Shown here in pieces: positions 46,270 through 55,674 of a DNA stretch of 64,000 bases. The notes beneath the pieces are model-generated. The model ran no database searches, was not told the origin of the DNA, and saw only the letters and a program-made list of their open reading frames with translations. Positions within the stretch are counted from its first letter, which is position 1. Each line of letters opens with the position of its first letter. The translations under genes were made by a program, and so were the position numbers. The stretch is from assembly GCF_020991455.1 (NCBI RefSeq), contig NZ_JAJMOX010000002.1, forward strand, positions 372,001 through 436,000, read 5' to 3'. The DNA is from Flavobacterium sp. JAS (lineage in GTDB: Bacteria; Bacteroidota; Bacteroidia; Flavobacteriales; Flavobacteriaceae).

Positions 46270-48540
46270 TTATGAATTTATGGCAACACCACTTCTGTTT
46301 TTTAGTAACGGAATCACTTTAGATTCTGATAGTTTGAAGTTTTCCATTAATAATCGGGCCGTTAAGTAACATATTGTAGATTCGGCACCTTGATTTAAGT
46401 TTACATTTTCTTTTTCAAGTCCGTCATAACCTCCGCCACTTACCGGATTATACATGATCTGATTCAAATGATTTTTTCCTAAAAACCAGTTAAAGGCAAT
46501 CTTCATTTTGTTTTTATATTCCGGAGTATGAAAAGCATTATAGAATGAATTTAAGGTTTGAATGGTATAAGAAACATCGATTGGCTGTTCTCCAAATTGA
46601 TGCGGTTCTGAGTCTTTATGATACCAGCCATTATTTGAGATGACTTTGAAATCTTTATCGATGAACATTTTCGACATTAAGAAATCCAATGAATCTAAAG
46701 CTACTTTTTTATAAACAGGTTTGTTAGTCACTAAATAGGCATACAACATTGATTCGGGCAAAATACCGTTTGCGTAGGTTAGGTAATTTTCAAACCATTT
46801 CCAGTTTTCAGAAGCATGAGCTTCATAATTTGCAAGCAGTTTAGCATTGAGTTTATTGATAATTGCCGCTACATACAAATTGGGTACGGCCGAATGATAG
46901 AGATACAAACCTTTTGTTGCAAACCCAATAGAACGTGGCGATTGAATGTTTTCGGCCCATTTTAAGGAGTTTAATAAACATTTTGTAGCTTTTTTTGAAA
47001 TTGTGTCCGGAAGAATAGCTGCATTTGAGATTACGGTTCCTAAAGCCCAAATTGCTCTTGCGTTTGAATCTTCGAGATTTACTTCGGCATTTTGCTCTAT
47101 ATGTTCACGATTTTCCTGATCGACATAATTGATAAAATTGCCTTTTGGTTTTTGACATCGCTCAATAAAATCCAAATAAATTAAAATATATGGAAGATCA
47201 TCTTTGTCCTGCGTTAGTTTATAATGCATGCAAAAAGCAATCAATGCTCTGGCATTATCGTCTAATGTATAACCGGACGCAAGATCAGGAACTGAGATTT
47301 TGCTGAATTGAATAATACCCAAATCAGTTGTTAGTTTTTTGATATGTTTTAATTGAATTGCAGGATAGCTGAATTTAATTTCTGCGGGTTTTTCAATAAG
47401 ATTTTTATATGTATTGATATGAATAATGGCTACGTTTTCCCAAGATGAAGCTCTGGTTTTTCTAAAGGCATTGATTCCCATTTCGTGTCTTAAATTCTCA
47501 TCAGAGATTAATTTAAGTGTAGCTTTGGCAAATTGATCTGCGTTTCCAATATCAACCAGAAAGCCGCAATCTGAAGTTAAAACTTCCCGAGTATGCGGAA
47601 TTTTTGAAGCTACCATTGGACAAGCACAGCTCATTGCATACGAAAATGTGCCGCTTACAGCCTGATTTGGATCTTTAGAGGTAAATAAATAAATATCAGT
47701 TGCTTTTAAATAATCCAGAAGTTCATTGGTATCAAGATATTGGTTTATAAATTGAACGTTGTCTTTTAGATTCAAATCTTTAACCATAGTTTCTAATTTG
47801 TCACGATAAGCATCAACACCGTCAACGATAAGATTTGGATGTGTTTTTCCGATAATTAAATACAAAACAGTCGGTTCTTTTTTGATGATTTTGGATAGTG
47901 CCTGTAAGCCGGTTTCGATATTTTTACCTTCACCCAAAAGTCCAAAAGTTGAAAGTACAAGACGATCCTGAAAACCAAATTTTTCTTTGGCCTGCGCCGG
48001 TGTCTCATAAATAACAATATGGGTACCGTGCGGAACACAGGTAATAATAGATTCCTGAATTCCATAATCGTTTGTGAGAATTTCTTTTGACTGATTGGTC
48101 ATTACAAAAACCGAGTTGCTGTAGGATAAAAGCAATTTTACAAAAGTTCTTAATTCATTATTAGGATTGGGAATAACGCTGTGAAAAGTAAAGGTCACAG
48201 GTTTTTTTATTGCATTTAAAAACCCTAATAAATAGTCTCCATAATTTCCTTCAAATAAGCCAAATTCGTGTTGAATGTGAACTAATTTTACAGCAATATC
48301 TTTATTGATTTGTTCAGCAACACGAGCATATTCCTCTTTATTTGTAGTATTTAAAGTATAGGCTTGTGTTGGTTTTTCTTTAGGTTTATTAACCAATTCG
48401 CAAATTTCGCAAGTAATTGATTTACCATAAACATCAGTAATTCCTTTAACTGTATCTTGAGTATAAGTTGCTATACCACATTGAGTTGGTGGAAATGTAG
48501 ATAGAAAAACTATTTTTGATTTATTTGATATCATTTTCAT
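46270..48540 (-). CDS. Two-domain glycosyltransferase, GT4-type N-domain plus alpha-helical toroid-like C-domain
   Basis: 756 residues. The first 375 are a GT-B fold with the GT4 signature region FLSTFPPTQCGIATYTQDT, VHIQHEFGLFEGNYGDYL and a donor site EX7E-like segment (SGTFSYAMSCACPMVASKI). Residues 390-750 are a helix-rich region, SGYTLDDNARALIAF and WALGTVISNA among them, resembling (alpha/alpha)6 barrels of glycan-processing enzymes. The combination suggests synthesis of a storage or surface glycan, possibly with built-in trimming or binding. The substrate is not identified. Monocistronic. Confidence 0.85.
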   Translation of the reverse strand: MKMISNKSKIVFLSTFPPTQCGIATYTQDTVKGITDVYGKSITCEICELVNKPKEKPTQAYTLNTTNKEEYARVAEQINKDIAVKLVHIQHEFGLFEGNYGDYLLGFLNAIKKPVTFTFHSVIPNPNNELRTFVKLLLSYSNSVFVMTNQSKEILTNDYGIQESIITCVPHGTHIVIYETPAQAKEKFGFQDRLVLSTFGLLGEGKNIETGLQALSKIIKKEPTVLYLIIGKTHPNLIVDGVDAYRDKLETMVKDLNLKDNVQFINQYLDTNELLDYLKATDIYLFTSKDPNQAVSGTFSYAMSCACPMVASKIPHTREVLTSDCGFLVDIGNADQFAKATLKLISDENLRHEMGINAFRKTRASSWENVAIIHINTYKNLIEKPAEIKFSYPAIQLKHIKKLTTDLGIIQFSKISVPDLASGYTLDDNARALIAFCMHYKLTQDKDDLPYILIYLDFIERCQKPKGNFINYVDQENREHIEQNAEVNLEDSNARAIWALGTVISNAAILPDTISKKATKCLLNSLKWAENIQSPRSIGFATKGLYLYHSAVPNLYVAAIINKLNAKLLANYEAHASENWKWFENYLTYANGILPESMLYAYLVTNKPVYKKVALDSLDFLMSKMFIDKDFKVISNNGWYHKDSEPHQFGEQPIDVSYTIQTLNSFYNAFHTPEYKNKMKIAFNWFLGKNHLNQIMYNPVSGGGYDGLEKENVNLNQGAESTICYLTARLLMENFKLSESKVIPLLKNRSGVAINS

Positions 48541-48968
48541 GGGGTACTGTTTTAGTTCGTTTAGTTAAAGTTCAATAAAACCACCACAATTTTTTTATCG
48601 GCGGTACCGTAATAAATTTTTTAAAAGATTCTTAAAAATAGCTGATCTCATATAATCATAGTTTTCATTATATATTTAGCTGGCTTATAATAGGTTTTGA
48701 TAGGCTTTAAATTTTTTATCTAAAATTACTTTATCAATCAAATGACGATTAATCCAATCGATCAAAAAGTTAACTCAAAAGGATTTATATGGAAATTTTG
48801 AAACAAAAAGAGGGAATTATAAAATTAGTTTAAAAATTTGATTTATAGTTTATTGCGATAAAAATTTAACGTTTTGAGTTAAAAATTGTGATAAGGATAA
48901 AGGAACTTTGAGTAACAAACAAATTAGGCTTTAAGGAAGTCTTTATTATAAATTTAAAATTCAATATC
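48541..48968. other. Intergenic region between the glycosyltransferase and a small membrane gene
   Basis: 428 AT-rich bases with no gene. It contains upstream sequences of both divergent genes. A GGTACTG...GGCGGTACCG segment (48541-48610) flanks the glycosyltransferase start, and no clear promoter pair was found. Confidence 0.4.
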
Positions 48969-49130
48969 ATGTTACGTTGGACAGTCACATTTATAATTTT
49001 GGCTATAGTAGCCGGAATTTTTGGTTTTGGCGGAATTGCTGCCGGAGCCGCTAGTATTGCAAAAGTTTTATTCTTTATATTTTTGGTATTATTTGTTATT
49101 TCATTAGTAAGAGGAAGAACAAAAGTTTAG
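48969..49130 (+). CDS. DUF1328-family small membrane protein (YtjA-like)
   Basis: 53 residues, too short for a normal ORF scan. The protein is two hydrophobic helices ([16 protein letters not shown] and [19 protein letters not shown]) joined by a Gly/Ala turn, ending in SLVRGRTKV. This is the typical DUF1328 pattern. Members are often induced by stress. It is followed by a strong terminator. Confidence 0.9.
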   Translation: MLRWTVTFIILAIVAGIFGFGGIAAGAASIAKVLFFIFLVLFVISLVRGRTKV

Positions 49131-49153
49131 CAATAAGTTTTAATCAGGTAAAA

Positions 49154-49188
49154 AAAAAGCGAAACCAAATATCATGGTTTCGCTTTTT
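49154..49188 (+). terminator. Terminator of the DUF1328 gene
   Basis: AAAAAGCGAAACCA and TGGTTTCGCTTTTT pair perfectly over 14 bp with a 7-base loop. Confidence 0.9.
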
Positions 49189-49249
49189 GGTTTCATGTTT
49201 TCTTTGTTTCAAGTTTTAAACTCTTGACAGAGGCCGAAACCTGAAAATA

Positions 49250-49717
49250 CTATTTCTGCAAAGAATAATGTTTTCTGGTTATAAAAGCAATCGGAATTCC
49301 GATACAGAAAATCAGAATTAAGATCGATAGTATTAAAGGAAAATCTAAATGTTTTTCAGGCAATACCGGAAACACAACGGGCAAGACAACCAGATTCATA
49401 GCAATCCAGACAAAAATGCCGTAAAAGATTCCTGATAATAAGGTATTCTTTTTTAAGGAGGAGAAGTATGGATAAATTGTAAAATAGAATGCGGCAAAAA
49501 TAAAAGCTATAAAGTAGTGCAATAACAATCCGTATAAGGCCATTTGTGCACCGCCACTGTAGGCTTCTTTTTTAAAGATTCCGCTTGCAATAGATTGCAG
49601 AATTTTTATTGGTGTTGTTTTTTGAAATAACAGGGCATAGAAAAAAAATGCAGCAAGAATATCCAATGTTCCAGCAATTAAACCCGATAAAAATATAGTT
49701 CCTGATTTTGATGTCAT
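49250..49717 (-). CDS. Integral membrane protein, YagU/DUF1440-like
   Basis: 155 residues with four predicted membrane helices (about 10-30, 58-80, 90-110 and 125-145). The start SGLIAGTLDILAAFFFYALLF is typical of small membrane proteins annotated as YagU- or DUF1440-like, but this is a weak assignment. It is followed 10 bases downstream in operon order by nothing tightly linked, and lies just after the DinB-family gene. Confidence 0.65.
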   Translation of the reverse strand: MTSKSGTIFLSGLIAGTLDILAAFFFYALLFQKTTPIKILQSIASGIFKKEAYSGGAQMALYGLLLHYFIAFIFAAFYFTIYPYFSSLKKNTLLSGIFYGIFVWIAMNLVVLPVVFPVLPEKHLDFPLILSILILIFCIGIPIAFITRKHYSLQK

Positions 49718-49726
49718 ATATATGTT

Positions 49727-50236
49727 TTATGATTTGGCTACCTGTTTAAAAATATTGTTTAATTGTTTAGTATGTCTTTGAATATGAATAAGAGCAAAAC
49801 TAATCCATTCGAAGATAGTAAATTTACCAAACCCAGGCAATTCAAAATCAAGACAAGTTAGGGTTAAATCCATAGTTTCTGCTGCATGTAACAAATCAGA
49901 TTCTATATGATGGAAAGTCGAACTTAAAGAATCTTTATTATAATCAATGGCAGCAGGTTTTAAGAAATCAGGGGAATCCATTTTAATATCAAAATTCAAA
50001 AATAATGCCTTAATATCTTTGACTTTTTCATCGTATTTTCTATCAGTTTCTTGAGTTCTTCCCGAGAATAATTTGGGATAACCAGAGCAGGCAAGAATAA
50101 GATGCTGGGCAGTTTGTCCGGCGCTCCAACAATCATTGCCCGGAATAATATTAAATTCTTCCTGCGAAAATAAAAAGAGTATCGCATTTAGATTTTTAAA
50201 TGTTTCAATTATATCTTTTTGAATTGCTTCTTTCAT
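49727..50236 (-). CDS. DinB-family protein
   Basis: 169 residues forming a four-helix bundle. Metal-ligand His candidates lie in TAQHLIL, in the ESDLLHAA region and in HIQRHTKQLNNI, the typical C-terminal DinB motif. DinB-like proteins are metal-dependent and include thiol-dependent transferases; the substrate is unknown. It is close to the VOC-family gene, suggesting a stress or detoxification group. Confidence 0.85.
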   Translation of the reverse strand: MKEAIQKDIIETFKNLNAILFLFSQEEFNIIPGNDCWSAGQTAQHLILACSGYPKLFSGRTQETDRKYDEKVKDIKALFLNFDIKMDSPDFLKPAAIDYNKDSLSSTFHHIESDLLHAAETMDLTLTCLDFELPGFGKFTIFEWISFALIHIQRHTKQLNNIFKQVAKS

Positions 50237-50261
50237 TTTTTTGATTTAGAAATTAGATTTG

Positions 50262-50639
50262 TTATTCGACAACAGATGTTATCCACCAAACATTTCCACA
50301 AGGATCTGTTACCCCGCATGTTCTTCCATAATCCTGAGTACTTAACCCCATTAAACTTATGGCCCCATTATCTAATGCTTTTTGATAGGTTTTGTCTGCA
50401 TTAGGAACATAAACAAATAAGTTAGAGGTCTGTTCACTCCAGTCTTTAGTTTGATCAGTAACCATAATAGTACTTCCGTTAATGATAATTTCGGCATGCA
50501 TAATGGTGCCGTCTTCGCGTAAAACTTCTGTACTTGTCTTTTCTGAATCGAAGACTCTCTGGGTAAATTCAATAAATTTTGAAGCTCCATTTAGAATTAA
50601 ATAGGGCATTATAGTTTGATGATTAGCCGGTAAATTCAT
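50262..50639 (-). CDS. VOC/glyoxalase-superfamily protein (PhnB-like)
   Basis: 125 residues. The beta-alpha-beta-beta-beta fold begins with MPYLILNGASKFIEFTQRVF. MHAEIIINGSTIMVTDQ and YGRTCGVTDPCGNVWWI follow, both typical PhnB-like VOC motifs. Enzymatic role is not known for this subgroup. Confidence 0.85.
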   Translation of the reverse strand: MNLPANHQTIMPYLILNGASKFIEFTQRVFDSEKTSTEVLREDGTIMHAEIIINGSTIMVTDQTKDWSEQTSNLFVYVPNADKTYQKALDNGAISLMGLSTQDYGRTCGVTDPCGNVWWITSVVE

Positions 50640-50728
50640 TTTGTAAAATTTGAGATTGATAGTATTTCAAAAATACAATAAAATATTTAAAATTTTGATA
50701 ATCAATTATTTGTGTTCTTTGAGAAAGA

Positions 50729-50941
50729 TTATAAAAGTACTTCGCAATGATAACCGTAAGAGTCAAGAAGTTCTATTATTTTTTGATTTGAAAAAGAAGA
50801 AGCATTAATTCGTAGAATTTTATCGCAATCTTCCAGATCAAAATTGATCACGCTATTAGGGAAATGCTCAAGAAGTTTCCCCACAATCATTTTAGATTGT
50901 TCCACTTCCTGAACATTTGTTTTAAAAACTTCTATCATCAC
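50729..50941 (-). CDS. Small hypothetical protein, 70 residues
   Basis: No family name recognised. The predicted beta-alpha-beta-beta-alpha-beta pattern resembles small ferredoxin-fold (HMA-like) domains, yet the CxxC metal motif is absent. It lies 9 bases downstream of the DoxX-like gene in the same direction and may be co-transcribed. Confidence 0.6.
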   Translation of the reverse strand: MMIEVFKTNVQEVEQSKMIVGKLLEHFPNSVINFDLEDCDKILRINASSFSNQKIIELLDSYGYHCEVLL

Positions 50942-50950
50942 TGTGAAAGT

Positions 50951-51331
50951 TTATAGGGCGATATTTTTATATCGCTCAATTTTATGATAATATATATAGG
51001 AAATCGCCAGAATCACTAAAAATATTAGTGGAAAAAACGATTGAAAATTAACTCCGTCAATTGCAAAATGGCTGATTGATGCAAATATAAAATCGAAACC
51101 AAATCCGGCGTAAGCCCATTCTTTTACGTTTTTTGGAATTGATGGAATCACCAAGACTAAAACTCCAAGAATTTTAAAAACAACCAAGGCATTTCCAAAA
51201 TATTCAGGGTATCCTAAATGTCTGATTCCTTCTTTTGCCTCCTGACTTTGTGAAAATAATGCCGGCATTACGCCTTCGAACAAGAAAATAATAATTGTAG
51301 TAATCCAAAAAATGATTTTTGCTTTTTTCAT
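50951..51331 (-). CDS. DoxX-like membrane protein
   Basis: 126 residues and four membrane helices. The pattern is LGYPEYFGNALVVFKILGVLVLV and FGFDFIFASISHFAIDG, typical of DoxX-like four-helix proteins. Function unknown. It may be co-transcribed with the 70-residue gene. Confidence 0.85.
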   Translation of the reverse strand: MKKAKIIFWITTIIIFLFEGVMPALFSQSQEAKEGIRHLGYPEYFGNALVVFKILGVLVLVIPSIPKNVKEWAYAGFGFDFIFASISHFAIDGVNFQSFFPLIFLVILAISYIYYHKIERYKNIAL

Positions 51332-51710
51332 GATTTTGTTATTTTTAAATAGTTATTAGTTAATGTATTACAAACTTACTAATCTTATTTTTCTGATAGA
51401 ATACTTATTTACGACTATTTTAGGGGCATTTTGGACAAGATTGGGGGATTTTGGAATTTAGACTTTAGATTGGAGATTATAGAAGAAAGATTATAGAAGA
51501 AAGATTTTTTTTGCGATAAAGTAATCTCAAAGTACGTCCTTGCGAGGAACGAAGCAATCTCACTACTAAAAGTAACCAGTTGTCTGATCCAACAAGTGAA
51601 ATTGCTTCGTTCCTCGCAAGGACAGAAATGCGTGAAAAACAAAAAAGGAAGAAAAATAAAAGAAATAATCAGCGAAAACCCGTTTAACCCGCGTCATCCG
51701 CGTGCCATAA
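51332..51710. repeat. Intergenic repeat region including a 28-bp inverted repeat
   Basis: GTCCTTGCGAGGAACGAAGC-headed arm (51536-51563) faces its complement at 51596-51623 with one mismatch in 28 and a 32-base loop. Further right, GTCATCCGCGTGCCATAA-type text (51675-51707) recurs at 54110-54162. No gene is supported. These are dispersed non-coding repeats. Confidence 0.75.
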
Positions 51711-52445
51711 CTAAGCCTTTAAAATATAATTTTTAATCACAAACAAATCTTCAAAACCCAATCTGGTATAAATGTCCTTTCCCATTACTGAGGCTTGTAG
51801 TAAAGCATAATTAGCATTTAGATCTATAGAAAGATTAAGCGCAAATTTCATGATTTCTTCGGCGAAACCTTTTCTGCGCATTTCCGGGATTACACCAACG
51901 CCGTGAATTCCGATAGTATTCTGAGTTTGGAAAAGCATAAAAGTTCCTATTGGCTGATTTTCTAAAGAAACCAAATAGAAATGAACATCATTATGATTTT
52001 GAATCAGGATTTCTTTGCTAATCACGTAACCAAAAGCATTTGGATATAAATCTGTCCAAATTTTGGCATCTTGTTCTGTAGAAACTCTTTTAAAAGTAAG
52101 ATTATGTTCAAGGGTGAATTTTGGATCTAATTTTAGCGCCATTGCTACTTGTTCGGTCTTAATTTCAAAACCATAAGCGTCTAAAATTTCATAAGATTTT
52201 GTTCCGAAGATATTCCAATACGGTAAAACCAAACCTGAATTATTCTGCATAGTTTTTATAATATCTGGTAAATCTTTTTTAGAAATATCACTGCGAAACC
52301 ATAATTTATTAGGCCAGCCCGAATTTTCGATTTTACAATATTCTAGAGTTTCATTTTTATGATAAGATAGAAAAGGAGCGCCAACGGTTTTCCATAAACC
52401 GGTAAGATTGTTTATGTTGTCTTCGATTAAGTTTATATTTTTCAT
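51711..52445 (-). CDS. GNAT-family N-acetyltransferase
   Basis: 244 residues from ATG 52445. The longer frame to 52475 adds an implausible hydrophobic start. The N-terminal half is unclassified. The C-terminal half has the GNAT acetyl-CoA loop GVIPEMRRKGFAEEIMKFA and the IYTRLGFEDLF end. Substrate unknown. Confidence 0.85.
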   Translation of the reverse strand: MKNINLIEDNINNLTGLWKTVGAPFLSYHKNETLEYCKIENSGWPNKLWFRSDISKKDLPDIIKTMQNNSGLVLPYWNIFGTKSYEILDAYGFEIKTEQVAMALKLDPKFTLEHNLTFKRVSTEQDAKIWTDLYPNAFGYVISKEILIQNHNDVHFYLVSLENQPIGTFMLFQTQNTIGIHGVGVIPEMRRKGFAEEIMKFALNLSIDLNANYALLQASVMGKDIYTRLGFEDLFVIKNYILKA

Positions 52446-52517
52446 TTGGATATTAATTATGAGAATATAACACAAAGGTAGTTTTAGCTTTTATCAGAAA
52501 CCTTTACATATGTTGAT

Positions 52518-53132
52518 TTACAAATCTTTTTGAAGATCTTTTCTAATTCTACTTAATTGGGTTGGAGTAATCCCTAAATGTGAAGCAATATGCAACAGCG
52601 GAATTCTCTCTGAAATATCAGGATGTTTCGATAAAAGATGCAAATATCTTTCGGTCGCATTTTCCATAACTAATGAAATTTCGCGCTGTTCTTTTTCGAT
52701 TACCCAGTTTTTCTCTAAATAGGCGATATAATAGTTTTTAAGATCATTGTTTTGGTCAATGAGTGTTCTGTATTTTTTGTAGTTAAGATTAATTAAAACA
52801 GCATCTTCGAGCGCTTCAATTGTAAAATTAGAAGGAGTTTGTTGCAATAAAGAAGCTTTTGAGCCTGCAAAATCCCCATCTAGAAAGATATTCTTGTTAT
52901 AAATATTCCCGGCAGCATCCGTTATAAAAGCTCGCAAAGCACCTTTGGCTATAAAATGAATTTCTTTCGCAATTTGTCCGTTTCTCAAAAGTATTTCCCC
53001 TTTTTTGATCGATTGAAATTCGGCTATATTTTCGATTAATTGCCAGGAAGCTTCTGAAATAGGAGCATAGCTTTCGAATTTTAGTTTTAAATCGTTGAGG
53101 TATTTGGTTTGATTGATTGACATTTTATTCAA
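52518..53132 (-). CDS. Crp/Fnr-family transcriptional regulator
   Basis: 204 residues. Cyclic-nucleotide-binding-like beta roll (about 15-120, KKGEILLRNGQIAKEIHFIAKGALRAFI) and C-terminal HTH with LHIASHLGITPTQLSRIRKDL. It lacks Cys for an iron-sulfur cluster, so it is not an Fnr-type oxygen sensor. It overlaps the preceding lipoprotein gene's stop by a few bases if started at 53132. A Met three residues later would remove the overlap. Confidence 0.88.
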   Translation of the reverse strand: MNKMSINQTKYLNDLKLKFESYAPISEASWQLIENIAEFQSIKKGEILLRNGQIAKEIHFIAKGALRAFITDAAGNIYNKNIFLDGDFAGSKASLLQQTPSNFTIEALEDAVLINLNYKKYRTLIDQNNDLKNYYIAYLEKNWVIEKEQREISLVMENATERYLHLLSKHPDISERIPLLHIASHLGITPTQLSRIRKDLQKDL

Positions 53133-53955
53133 AGCTAATTCTTAAACTATTTTGTATTCTGGCTTTATAGCCTTTATAAGTTCCAGGTTTCCAATTATTA
53201 TAATCTTTTTTTAAGGTTTTCAAAGCTAGATTAATTAAATCGTTTTTGTACTTCTCGTTGATGCCATTTTCATTTACCCAGTTAGATGCTTCTAAGTGAG
53301 TTATTGTTCCATCTTTTTCAACGATAAAACCAATGTCAATAAATAGATAATGGCTACTTTTTTTATTTACTGGTAAATCAGTTTTTATTGTTGTATCACT
53401 ATCATTTTCTATTATAATATTTTGAGTCAATATTCTTGGTTTTTCTATATCTTTTAAATCATAAATACTTATGATTTTATTATTTAAGTTAATATTTTTA
53501 ATTAATATTTTTTCGGCATCATTTTCTATTTCTGATTTATAATTTTCACCATATTTTGCTTTCATTTTTAAATCGATATATTCACGATAACATCCTTCTG
53601 TTTGTCCTTCATATTTTACACAACTAATATCCTGAATTCCTAATTTAAATTTTTTCTTTTTTAGAACTTCTTTAATTTCTTCTTCATAAGGTTTAAAATC
53701 ACATCCAAAACAAATGGTTTGCACATAAACACCATCATATTTTGCGAGATCACTTTTTGCTCTATCAATTTCATTATTGCATAGACTATCAGATTTTGGT
53801 ACATTCTGAATGTATTTGGTATAATCTAATCTTGGTGGTAGTCTGACTATGGTTGTATCTAAATTTAATTTATTAGTTGCTTCTTCATTTGATTTTTTCT
53901 CACAGCCAATTGCGAAGAGTAAAATGACAAAAAAAATGAAGTTGTATTTTTTCAT
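53125..53955 (-). CDS. Hypothetical lipoprotein, 276 residues
   Basis: Lipoprotein signal with lipobox FAIGC. I do not recognise the family. The middle carries Cys residues (CFGCDF, SCVKYEGQTEGCYREY), possibly disulfide-bonded. The C-terminal part (HYLFIDIGFIVEKDGTI) resembles a TonB-C-like beta strand element of about 70 residues ending AYKARIQNSLRISF. Its stop lies just before or within the Crp-type gene, so the two may be coupled. Confidence 0.65.
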   Translation of the reverse strand: MKKYNFIFFVILLFAIGCEKKSNEEATNKLNLDTTIVRLPPRLDYTKYIQNVPKSDSLCNNEIDRAKSDLAKYDGVYVQTICFGCDFKPYEEEIKEVLKKKKFKLGIQDISCVKYEGQTEGCYREYIDLKMKAKYGENYKSEIENDAEKILIKNINLNNKIISIYDLKDIEKPRILTQNIIIENDSDTTIKTDLPVNKKSSHYLFIDIGFIVEKDGTITHLEASNWVNENGINEKYKNDLINLALKTLKKDYNNWKPGTYKGYKARIQNSLRISFE

Positions 53956-54039
53956 AAAAGCTATTAATAAGAGAGTAATTCTTGTTAGTAAATATATGAA
54001 ATTATAGAAACGATTTAAATAAAGAAATTCTCTATGTGG

Positions 54040-54165
54040 AGTTTCTGTACGTTTCTTCGACTTCGCTCAGGATGACATAAATTATGAGTAAAAAAATGAG
54101 AGCAATAAAACCCGTATAAATCCGCATTTTCGCATAGCGAATCCGTGTTATCCGCGTGCCATAAT
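54040..54165. repeat. Degenerate dispersed repeat fragments
   Basis: Contains TTCTTCGACTTCGCTCAGGA (54051-54070), a fragment of a common dispersed repeat, and CCGTGTTATCCGCGTGCCAT (54143-54162), similar to 51675-51707. No gene seen in the region 53956-54241. Confidence 0.55.
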
Positions 54166-54241
54166 AAATAGTATAAAAAAAACGCTGCAAAACCTAAGTC
54201 TCACAGCGTTTTCATCTCAAAAAATAAATAATTAACGGGTA

Positions 54242-55660
54242 TTATTTCCAACCACCGCCCAATGCACGATATAACTCGGTATTGGCAGAAAGTTGGGCTC
54301 TTTTTATGTCTGCCAGTTCTAACTCGCTTTGCAATAAATTGGATTGCGCAGATAGAACTTCAAGGTATTCAGCCATACCATTTTTGAATAACAAATTGGC
54401 ATTTTTAATGGCTTGTTGCAACGTTTTTACACGTTCTTTCAAGAAAGATTCCTGTTGTTGTAATTTCTCTACTTTTACCAAAGCATCCGAAACTTCGCTA
54501 ACGGCAACCAAAACAGATTGTCTGAAACTTAAAACCGCTTTTTCTCTTTCAGCAACAGCGATATTGTATTGTGTTCTTACTTTTTTATTGTTTAATAAAG
54601 GCTGAGTCAAACCTCCGGCAACGGTCCCGAACAATGAAGCCGGAATGTTAAACCAATTGCTTGTTTCGAAGGAGTTTACTCCGCCTTGAGCGGTAATTCT
54701 AAGGGCTGGATACAAATCAGCTTTTGAGATTCCTACGTTTGCGTTGGCAACTTTAAGGGCTAATTCGGCACTTTTTACATCTGGTCTTCTGCTTACTAAT
54801 GAAGACGGAATCCCGATTGCACTGTTGTTTTTAACTTCAAGTGTGCTTAAACGAACGCTTCTTGTTTTTGAATTTGGAAAAGATCCTGTCAAAACGCTCA
54901 AAGCATTTTCCTGAATAGCAATATTTTGTTCTAACAACGGAATCAATTGCGCCGCGTTTAATTTCTGTGCTTCAGATTGTTGAATCGCTAATGAAGTTAC
55001 CTGACCTGCATCGTATTTTAATTTGATAATGTTGGTTGTACTATCGTTGAGTTTCAAGTTTTGTTTTGCAATTTCTAATTGTGCATCCAACATCAAAAGA
55101 TTATAATATCCTTTTGAAACATTAGCTACTATTGTAGTTTGCAATGCTTTTTTAACTTCTTCTGATTGAAGATAACCTGCAAAAGCTCCTTTTTTCTGAT
55201 TTTTGATTTTCCCCCAAATGTCTGCTTCCCAAGAAAGTGTTGCTCCGGCAGAGTAATCGTCAATATGATTTTGACCTAAAGCCTGACCTAAATTCTTTCC
55301 TGTAAAACTATTGTCTGACGGATTGCTGCTACTTGCAGTTACTAATAAATTAACCTGAGGTACATTTCCCCATTTTGATTGTGTGAATCTGTATTGTGCA
55401 ATTTCGATGTTTTTTTCGGCAATCTGCAAATCATTGTTCCTTGCTACCGCGCTATCGATGAGTTGAATAATATCTTTTTCGGTATAGAAGTTTTTCCACT
55501 CCACATCAGCAATACTCGTAGTATCTTTTGAAACCGATACACTCCTGAAATTTTCAGGAAATGCATCTTTTGGAGTTTCAATATCCTTGGAAACCTTACA
55601 GGATATTATTGTGGTGATCAAAATAGCGACCATCACGATTTTGGTTATATAATTTTTCAT
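54242..55660 (-). CDS. TolC-family outer membrane efflux lipoprotein (NodT/OprM-like)
   Basis: Channel of the RND efflux system. Start at 55660 gives a lipoprotein signal with lipobox ISC (about 472 residues). Another Met at 55675 would overlap the preceding 37-residue ORF's stop in TAATG. The two TolC repeats are seen in LSWEADIWGKIKNQKKGA and VSRRPDVKSAELALKVANANVG, typical of NodT/OprM proteins. Last gene of the operon. The preceding small ORF is a diverged copy of this gene's 5' end. Confidence 0.94.
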   Translation of the reverse strand: MKNYITKIVMVAILITTIISCKVSKDIETPKDAFPENFRSVSVSKDTTSIADVEWKNFYTEKDIIQLIDSAVARNNDLQIAEKNIEIAQYRFTQSKWGNVPQVNLLVTASSSNPSDNSFTGKNLGQALGQNHIDDYSAGATLSWEADIWGKIKNQKKGAFAGYLQSEEVKKALQTTIVANVSKGYYNLLMLDAQLEIAKQNLKLNDSTTNIIKLKYDAGQVTSLAIQQSEAQKLNAAQLIPLLEQNIAIQENALSVLTGSFPNSKTRSVRLSTLEVKNNSAIGIPSSLVSRRPDVKSAELALKVANANVGISKADLYPALRITAQGGVNSFETSNWFNIPASLFGTVAGGLTQPLLNNKKVRTQYNIAVAEREKAVLSFRQSVLVAVSEVSDALVKVEKLQQQESFLKERVKTLQQAIKNANLLFKNGMAEYLEVLSAQSNLLQSELELADIKRAQLSANTELYRALGGGWK

Positions 55661-55674
55661 TTTATGTTTTGTCA

